Part shown: one piece after another, positions 5,891 to 9,328 of the stretch
Numbering within the stretch: position 1 is the first letter of the stretch
Layout of the letters: the number at the start of each line of letters is the position of its first letter
Assembly: GCA_018817905.1 (NCBI GenBank)
Contig: JAHISS010000022.1
Span: 1 to 9,328 of the forward strand
Source: Nanobdellota archaeon
GTDB lineage: Archaea > Nanobdellota > Nanobdellia > Pacearchaeales > GW2011-AR1
Direction of reading: 5' to 3'
Length of the DNA stretch: 9,328 nt
Position numbers and translations under genes: made by a program
Notes under the pieces: model-generated
Database searches by the model: none
What the model saw: only the letters and a program-made list of their open reading frames with translations
What the model was told of the DNA's origin: nothing

Positions 5891-5910
5891 AATTTCTTCA
5901 ACTTTATGGG

Positions 5911-5920
5911 CTATAAATAG
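5911..5920 (-). promoter_or_regulatory. TATA box of the hemerythrin-like gene
   Basis: On the minus strand CTATTTATAG is centred 25 bases upstream of the ATG at 5890, which both predicts a leaderless transcript and settles the start codon. Confidence 0.7.
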
Positions 5921-6101
5921 TTTTTGTTTGACGCAATGATTAGTTAGCTTACTAAATAGCCCAATTTGTAATTGGCCAACTAACACAAGTTACCCCTGCC
6001 CCCAACAACCAAATAATTATCACAAATTCAAATAACATTATGCTCCTGACTGATTTTATTATTTAATGGGGCTGGCTATAATTTAGGCTATTTTTTCAAA
6101 G

Positions 6102-6110
6102 ATTATATAC
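6102..6110 (+). promoter_or_regulatory. TATA-like box ahead of the possible structured RNA
   Basis: ATTATATAC is centred at 6106. With the 25-base spacing seen elsewhere in the window, transcription would begin at about 6131, exactly where the terminal stem of the possible RNA begins. Confidence 0.4.
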
Positions 6111-6130
6111 TAAGATTTATTTAATAAGTG

Positions 6131-6214
6131 AAACCCCAATCGCAAAAATTAAAATATCAACAACATACATTATCCCATCGAATCTGGTTTATGAGATAAT
6201 CATTTTTGGGGTTT
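6131..6214 (+). ncRNA. Possible small structured RNA (terminal stem plus inner hairpin)
   Basis: AAACCCCAA (6131-6139) is perfectly complementary to TTGGGGTTT (6206-6214), so the ends of an 84-base transcript would pair. Inside, ATTATC (6169-6174)/GATAAT (6195-6200) extends past one mismatch with CAT (6176-6178)/ATG (6191-6193) to a 12-base loop. A TATA-like box is placed to start transcription at 6131. No open reading frame explains the region. The inverted repeats are seen directly; the RNA is inference, and a 9-base inverted repeat could arise by chance in a region this size. Confidence 0.35.
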
Positions 6215-6248
6215 AAAATTGTTACAATTTGATTATTCAAAAAATAAA

Positions 6249-6404
6249 TCACTTACCATTCCATTCTTTCCACTTTTCTACACTTTTCCTCACGCCTGGC
6301 TTAAACCCGCCAGCTTCAATTTTCTCTTTGTTCCAGCAATAAAAACAATAATGAATGCTTTCTCTAAATATTGTCTTGCCGCAATCTCTGCATTTTCCTG
6401 CCAT
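6249..6404 (-). CDS. Small zinc-ribbon protein, 51 aa
   Basis: The minus strand encodes a 51 aa protein starting M-A-G-K-C-R-D-C-G-K. Two CxxC pairs, C5-R-D-C8 and C20-F-Y-C23, are spaced as in a small four-cysteine zinc finger, followed by a basic, Trp-containing tail (W24, W45, W48). A TATA box centred 25 bases upstream of the ATG supports a leaderless transcript, and the open plus-strand frame over the same bases has no such support. The role is unknown; such mini-proteins often bind nucleic acid or the ribosome, but nothing here decides that. Confidence 0.75.
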   Translation of the reverse strand: MAGKCRDCGKTIFRESIHYCFYCWNKEKIEAGGFKPGVRKSVEKWKEWNGK

Positions 6405-6424
6405 AGAAATTTAGAAAAAAACAA

Positions 6425-6433
6425 GTATAAAAA
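6425..6433 (-). promoter_or_regulatory. TATA box of the zinc-ribbon gene
   Basis: On the minus strand TTTTTATAC is centred 25 bases upstream of the ATG at 6404. This is one of the better TATA matches in the window. Confidence 0.6.
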
Positions 6434-6631
6434 TGTTACTGATCGCTCATACACTAAAAACATTTGCCAACATTAAATTCCACCGCCTCCAAAAATAGTT
6501 TTAATTGTAATTGTAACTAACCACAAATTAATAATAAAATCAATCGGATTACAATATTGGTTGGATTTTGAGATAATGTTTGGATTAACTAAAGTTGTGG
6601 TGGGAGTGGCAGGTAACTTGTTGCGAGCTAT
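6434..6631. other. Intergenic stretch downstream of the membrane protein gene
   Basis: No gene can be supported. The minus-strand frame of the neighbouring membrane protein stays open for another 52 codons after its TGA (to a TAA at 6473-6475) and ends in a hydrophobic stretch with four glycines, but it has no start codon of its own. Confidence 0.4.
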
Positions 6632-7078
6632 TCACCTTTTCTTCTTATCTTTCCAAGCAACAAAACCAATTGCTATCAAATAAAGAATCCCGCCAACCTT
6701 TGGAACAATCATGCTCAAGCTAAACCATCCAGGATATTTCCTTTTTTCAAAGATTCTCCACGTAGCAATAATGCATATCACAAACAAAGGTATCCAACCA
6801 AGAATTGGAACCAATATCAAAAATATCCAAGCCCAGTGAAAGCCGCCAAGTTGCAAAATCAACACGCAGTTAACTATTGGTATCCACGCCAGCCAAGGAT
6901 ATTTGTATTTCAGCTTCCGCGCAATCGTCAGCCACGCCAATGCAGAATAAATATAAATCGCCAAGAAAACAAGAAGCGCAAACATTACGCCTAAAGCAAT
7001 CAAAGCCCCGCCAACACTACCAGTTAAAATTGACTCCCAATTCCCAGAAAGATATTGTTCAACTGCCTCTTTTTCCAT
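6632..7078 (-). CDS. Small multi-span membrane protein, DUF5684-like
   Basis: A 148 aa integral membrane protein. An acidic N-terminus of about 15 residues leads into a long hydrophobic segment (about 21-50), a conserved-looking cytoplasmic or interfacial segment A-R-K-L-K-Y-K-Y-P-W-L-A-W-I-P-I-V-N (53-70), a second hydrophobic region (70-105) and a last span (about 121-141), ending in the basic tail K-D-K-K-K-R. The K-x-P-W-L-A-W-I-P-x-x-N pattern is, from memory, typical of the DUF5684 family of small membrane proteins of unknown function. A TATA box 26 bases upstream supports the start. It is divergent from the EF-hand lipoprotein gene, and both promoters lie in the 81 bases between them. 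Confidence 0.8.
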   Translation of the reverse strand: MEKEAVEQYLSGNWESILTGSVGGALIALGVMFALLVFLAIYIYSALAWLTIARKLKYKYPWLAWIPIVNCVLILQLGGFHWAWIFLILVPILGWIPLFVICIIATWRIFEKRKYPGWFSLSMIVPKVGGILYLIAIGFVAWKDKKKR

Positions 7079-7099
7079 TTGTTAATTAATGAAAAGTTG

Positions 7100-7109
7100 T
7101 TTTTAAACT
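7100..7109 (-). promoter_or_regulatory. TATA box of the membrane protein gene
   Basis: On the minus strand AGTTTAAAAA is centred about 26 bases upstream of the ATG at 7078. A short inverted repeat, AAAGTT (7093-7098)/AACTTT (7106-7111), overlaps it. Confidence 0.55.
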
Positions 7110-7130
7110 TTGCCTTTTCGAAACTAAATG

Positions 7131-7139
7131 TTTAAATAA
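7131..7139 (+). promoter_or_regulatory. TATA box of the EF-hand protein gene
   Basis: TTTAAATAA is centred 25 bases before the ATG at 7160. Confidence 0.6.
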
Positions 7140-7159
7140 TTAACACATCTGTAAATTCC

Positions 7160-7498
7160 ATGGCTTGGAAAAATCTTGTAGCATTAACAACAACAGTTTT
7201 ATGTTTCGGATGCAATTGCCCGCCAAGAAACATCGGAGAATACAGAATTAATGAAAACGCGAGCCATGTCCTCCAAACTTACACAGCCAACGTTCTAAAA
7301 GGCGATTTTGAAGAAGCAGCAGGACATGTTTTTGGAATTGTTGACCAAAACAAAGATCACGTCATCGATCATGAAGAAGCATACGCCGCTATTCAGATAA
7401 TCATACCACATACAAAAAACTTTCGTGAATCTGTCTTAGCAATAAAACCACCAGCAGAATCTACAGATGATTCAGAAGTTGCACAAAAAGTAGAGTAA
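7160..7498 (+). CDS. Small exported lipoprotein-like protein with one EF-hand
   Basis: A 112 aa protein. Residues 1-18 form a short signal peptide (Lys4, hydrophobic core V-A-L-T-T-T-V-L) ending at a cysteine cluster, C15-F-G-C18-N-C20, that suits lipid attachment, probably at C18. Residues 62-73, D-Q-N-K-D-H-V-I-D-H-E-E, match a complete EF-hand calcium loop, with ligands D62, N64, D66, D70 and E73 and the hydrophobic I69 in place; flanking helices are predicted at about 47-61 and 72-82. A single EF-hand usually pairs with another, so it may dimerise or bind a partner. The C-terminal 20 residues are acidic and probably disordered. It should sit on the outer face of the membrane and bind calcium or respond to it. 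The TATA spacing supports the start. Confidence 0.75.
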   Translation: MAWKNLVALTTTVLCFGCNCPPRNIGEYRINENASHVLQTYTANVLKGDFEEAAGHVFGIVDQNKDHVIDHEEAYAAIQIIIPHTKNFRESVLAIKPPAESTDDSEVAQKVE

Positions 7499-7578
7499 GG
7501 ATTCCAATCACAGCAAGTAAAATCAAAAGACAATCATCATTATCAACAAAAAATATCCTCCCATCGAATCAAAAATTA

Positions 7579-9132
7579 TTATCTTCTCTTCCGACCAAAA
7601 CTTTTTCCGCCCCGCGAATCTCTTCGCCCGCCCCCAGAACCGCCACCCCGAGAATCTCCTCTCGAACTTCCACCAAAACTCCTCTGCCCACCACCTGAAC
7701 CGCCGCGTTGAAAACCTCGCGCCCCGCCACCTGAACCGCCACTTCGCGAACCTCCTCCTCTCGGAGAACTTCCACCACGAGAATCTCCTCTCGAACTTCC
7801 ACCAAAACTTCTACCTCTCGGAGAACTTCCTCCTCGCGAATCCCGCCTTCCTCCTCTGTCAAAACTTCTCCCTCCTCTAGAACCCCCTCCACCGCCGCCG
7901 CGCGAACTTCCACCGCCTCGAGAATCCCGCCCCTCGCCTCTAAATCCTTTTTTCCAACCAACAAAACGCGGCGCTATCTCTTCAATATTATCTGGAAGTT
8001 TTTCCTCTATGATTTTCAAAGAATCATCCATTAAAACTTTTCTAAAATTCTCATAATCTCTGTTCGTGACAATGCTTATCGCTTTTCCTTCTTTGCCTGC
8101 TCTTGCAGTTCTGCCAACTCGATGAATATAATCGTTGCTTGACGGAGGAATGTCATAATTGTAAACGTGCGAAACATTTTTTATGTCAAGCCCACGCGCC
8201 GCCACGTCTGTGCAAACCAAAATCTGAACATCTTCCGCATGAAAATCTTCCAGCGTCGCTTTCCTCTTGCTCTGCGTCAGCCCGCCGTGAATCGCCATCG
8301 CCTTCAAACCAAACCTCTGCAAATTATCTGCAACCATGTCTGAGTTCATTCGCGTGTTGCAAAAAACCATAACAAGATTTGTTTTGTCTTGCTTCAACAA
8401 ATGACACAATAAAGAAAACTTAAGATGATTCGGCGGCTCGTAATAAATCTGCTTCAGTTTCCCCGCATCAATGTAAGATTCTGCTTCAATCTGTTTGGCA
8501 TGTTCCATATATTTATCTTTCATGTAATCAATATCTGGCGTCATGGTCGCAGAAAACAACATTGTCTGCCGCTTCTTCGGACACCGCTTCACAATTGTCT
8601 CAACATCTGGAAGAAATCCCATGTCAACCATCCGGTCTGCCTCATCAAGAACAAGCACTTTAACCTTTGACAAGTCCAAAGTTCCACGCCTCAAATGATC
8701 CAAAATCCTTCCCGGCGTCCCGACAATAATCTCTGATTTTCTTATCTTCGTAACCTGCTCTGAAATTGAAACCCCGCCGTAAACATCAAGCGTTTTAAAA
8801 TCATAATACTTAGAAAAAAATCTAAGCGATTTTGTAACCTGCTCTGCAAGTTCTCTCGTCGGAACCATGACCAGCGCCTGCACGCCCTGCCCCTTCGTCA
8901 CTTTTTCAAAAATCCCAACAGCAAATGCAAGCGTCTTCCCCGAACCTGTCGCAGAATTCCCGATAACGTCCTTGCCTTTCAAAACAAACGGAATCGACTT
9001 TTCCTGAATCTCTGTCGGACTATCAAATCCAGCTTCTCCAATAACTTTCAACAGGTTTTTGCACAAACCCAATTCGCTAAACTTAGTCATTTTAATGTAA
9101 GTAGAAATAGTCAAGTTCACAAGAACTGCCAT
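7579..9132 (-). CDS. DEAD-box RNA helicase with RGG-rich C-terminal tail
   Basis: An ATP-dependent RNA helicase of 517 aa. RecA-like domain 1 has the Q motif (about 36-48), motif I A-T-G-S-G-K-T (61-67), P-T-R-E-L (91-95), T-P-G-R (139-142), D-E-A-D (163-166) and S-A-T (194-196). Domain 2 has A-R-G-L-D-I (312-317) and H-R-V-G-R-T-A-R (337-344). All catalytic motifs are intact. From about residue 397 to the end a roughly 120-residue tail is almost only Gly, Arg and Ser with many RGG/SRGG units, which should be disordered and bind RNA. The start is uncertain: M-T-K-F-S-E-L-G at 9090 is where homologues usually begin, but TATA-like boxes upstream fit 9132 and none fits 9090. Likely roles are RNA remodelling, ribosome assembly or decay. 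It stands alone. Confidence 0.95.
   Translation of the reverse strand: MAVLVNLTISTYIKMTKFSELGLCKNLLKVIGEAGFDSPTEIQEKSIPFVLKGKDVIGNSATGSGKTLAFAVGIFEKVTKGQGVQALVMVPTRELAEQVTKSLRFFSKYYDFKTLDVYGGVSISEQVTKIRKSEIIVGTPGRILDHLRRGTLDLSKVKVLVLDEADRMVDMGFLPDVETIVKRCPKKRQTMLFSATMTPDIDYMKDKYMEHAKQIEAESYIDAGKLKQIYYEPPNHLKFSLLCHLLKQDKTNLVMVFCNTRMNSDMVADNLQRFGLKAMAIHGGLTQSKRKATLEDFHAEDVQILVCTDVAARGLDIKNVSHVYNYDIPPSSNDYIHRVGRTARAGKEGKAISIVTNRDYENFRKVLMDDSLKIIEEKLPDNIEEIAPRFVGWKKGFRGEGRDSRGGGSSRGGGGGGSRGGRSFDRGGRRDSRGGSSPRGRSFGGSSRGDSRGGSSPRGGGSRSGGSGGGARGFQRGGSGGGQRSFGGSSRGDSRGGGSGGGRRDSRGGKSFGRKRR
7649..7809 (-). repeat. 32-base direct repeat within the RGG tail
   Basis: An identical 32-base stretch occurs at 7649-7680 and 7778-7809, 129 bases (43 codons) apart and in the same frame. 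It encodes S-F-G-G-S-S-R-G-D-S on the minus strand. Exact identity at DNA level, including synonymous positions, points to recent duplication or gene conversion of the tail. Confidence 0.9.
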
Positions 9133-9166
9133 TTCTTAACGATACACCTTCAAATAATTTTTAGGC

Positions 9167-9175
9167 TATTTAAAT
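9167..9175 (-). promoter_or_regulatory. Probable TATA box of the helicase gene
   Basis: On the minus strand ATTTAAATA is centred near 9171, predicting transcription from about 9146 and a leader of some 14 bases before the ATG at 9132. A weaker AT-rich box at 9151-9160 would instead give a leaderless transcript from 9132. Neither choice reads naturally for a start at 9090. Confidence 0.45.
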
Positions 9176-9176
9176 G

Positions 9177-9188
9177 TATCAATTGATA
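9177..9188. repeat. Perfect 12-base palindrome between divergent genes
   Basis: TATCAATTGATA reads the same on both strands and lies next to the helicase promoter, between it and the promoter of the last gene. It could be an operator or part of the left boundary of the element that carries the last gene. Confidence 0.5.
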
Positions 9189-9211
9189 GATACTGTCCAA
9201 TTAACGTCAGA

Positions 9212-9219
9212 TTTATATA
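9212..9219 (+). promoter_or_regulatory. TATA box of the last (partial) gene
   Basis: TTTATATA is centred about 42 bases before the ATG at 9258, so transcription should begin near 9240 and leave a leader of about 18 bases that contains the Shine-Dalgarno site. Confidence 0.6.
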
Positions 9220-9230
9220 GTTTGATAGTT

Positions 9231-9252
9231 TAACCTCTCTGAAAGGAGGTTA
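9231..9252 (+). promoter_or_regulatory. Strong Shine-Dalgarno site inside an inverted repeat
   Basis: TAACCTC (9231-9237) is perfectly complementary to GAGGTTA (9246-9252). The right arm contains the ribosome binding site AAAGGAGGT (9242-9250), seven bases before the ATG at 9258. If the transcript starts upstream of 9231 the hairpin would hide this site and lower translation; if it starts near 9240 the repeat can act only as DNA. Confidence 0.55.
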
Positions 9253-9257
9253 ATGCT

Positions 9258-9328
9258 ATGAAAACAAAATGCCAATTTTGTAAGAAATTGTCTGCGGTAA
9301 AACAAGGTTATAGAAAAAACAAAGTTGG
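9258..9328 (+). CDS. Probable transposase, N-terminal zinc-ribbon fragment (runs off the window)
   Basis: Only the first 23 codons are present: M-K-T-K-C-Q-F-C-K-K followed by L-S-A-V-K-Q-G-Y-R-K-N-K-V-G. A CxxC pair followed by a x-x-G-Y/F-R-K-x-K-x-G segment is the usual opening of zinc-ribbon transposases of several archaeal insertion sequence families, where a second CxxC follows. The strong Shine-Dalgarno site is shared with the other transposase in the window and absent from the resident genes. The family cannot be decided without the rest. A small zinc-ribbon protein is the alternative. Confidence 0.55.
   Translation, partial: MKTKCQFCKKLSAVKQGYRKNKV

Larger units (their letters stand above)
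5921..6248. other. AT-rich intergenic stretch with inverted repeats
   Basis: No protein-coding gene is supported on either strand. It contains a TATA-like box (6102-6110), a possible structured RNA (6131-6214, listed separately) and a 7-bp inverted repeat with a one-base centre, AAATTGT/ACAATTT, at 6216-6230 just after it. A 17-codon hydrophobic minus-strand frame starting at 6170 is too short to call. Confidence 0.5.

Noticed and set aside
5891..5986. N-terminal extension of the hemerythrin-like protein to the Met at 5986
   Set aside because: The TATA box at 5911-5920 lies inside the extension and the fold begins at the Met encoded at 5890.
6219..6476. 85 aa plus-strand open frame
   Set aside because: It starts with TTG, has no promoter at the usual spacing and is antisense to the four-cysteine zinc-ribbon gene.
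7640..7930. Repeats in the helicase gene as a possible CRISPR-like array
   Set aside because: The repeats are in frame, irregularly spaced and encode Gly/Arg/Ser units.
7569..7964. 131 aa minus-strand frame rich in Glu and Val
   Set aside because: It is an alternate frame of the repetitive RGG tail of the helicase; its composition simply reflects the repeated codons.

Overview
The window looks like a piece of an AT-rich archaeal chromosome, probably from a small-genome DPANN-type lineage (the lineage is inference). The archaeal signs are direct. At least seven genes have a TATA-like box centred 25-26 bases upstream of their start codon and no Shine-Dalgarno site, which fits leaderless transcription. 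RNase HII ends in a PCNA-binding (PIP) motif. A HEPN/nucleotidyltransferase pair and an IS200/IS605-type element are also present.

Layout. 1-334: no convincing gene, some inverted repeats, then a TATA box with a palindrome. 335-1425: two-gene operon of a winged-helix-fused minimal nucleotidyltransferase and a HEPN protein, probably toxin-antitoxin or defence related. 1426-1761: a small frame broken by a 16-base tandem duplication. 1762-3323: a translationally coupled pair, an unrecognised 145-150 aa protein and a DUF695-DUF4304-like fusion. 3371-3952: a one-gene IS200-like element, tnpA with a left-end hairpin and an unusual three-way-junction right end. 3977-4223: a small membrane or secreted protein gene that looks frameshifted. 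4368-5054: RNase HII. 5118-5459: an unknown 113 aa protein, convergent with a hemerythrin-like protein at 5468-5890 (minus). 5891-6248: non-coding, with a possible structured RNA at 6131-6214. 6249-6404 (minus): a 51 aa zinc-ribbon protein. 6632-7078 (minus): a small multi-span membrane protein, divergent from an EF-hand lipoprotein at 7160-7498. 7579-9132 (minus): a DEAD-box RNA helicase with a long RGG-rich tail. 9258 to the window end: the N-terminus of a probable second transposase.

The left half has accessory character: toxin-antitoxin-like pair, unknown coupled genes, insertion sequence and broken small genes. The right half is mostly housekeeping or lineage-specific single genes with their own promoters. 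The two transposase genes are the only ones with strong Shine-Dalgarno sites, unlike the leaderless resident genes.
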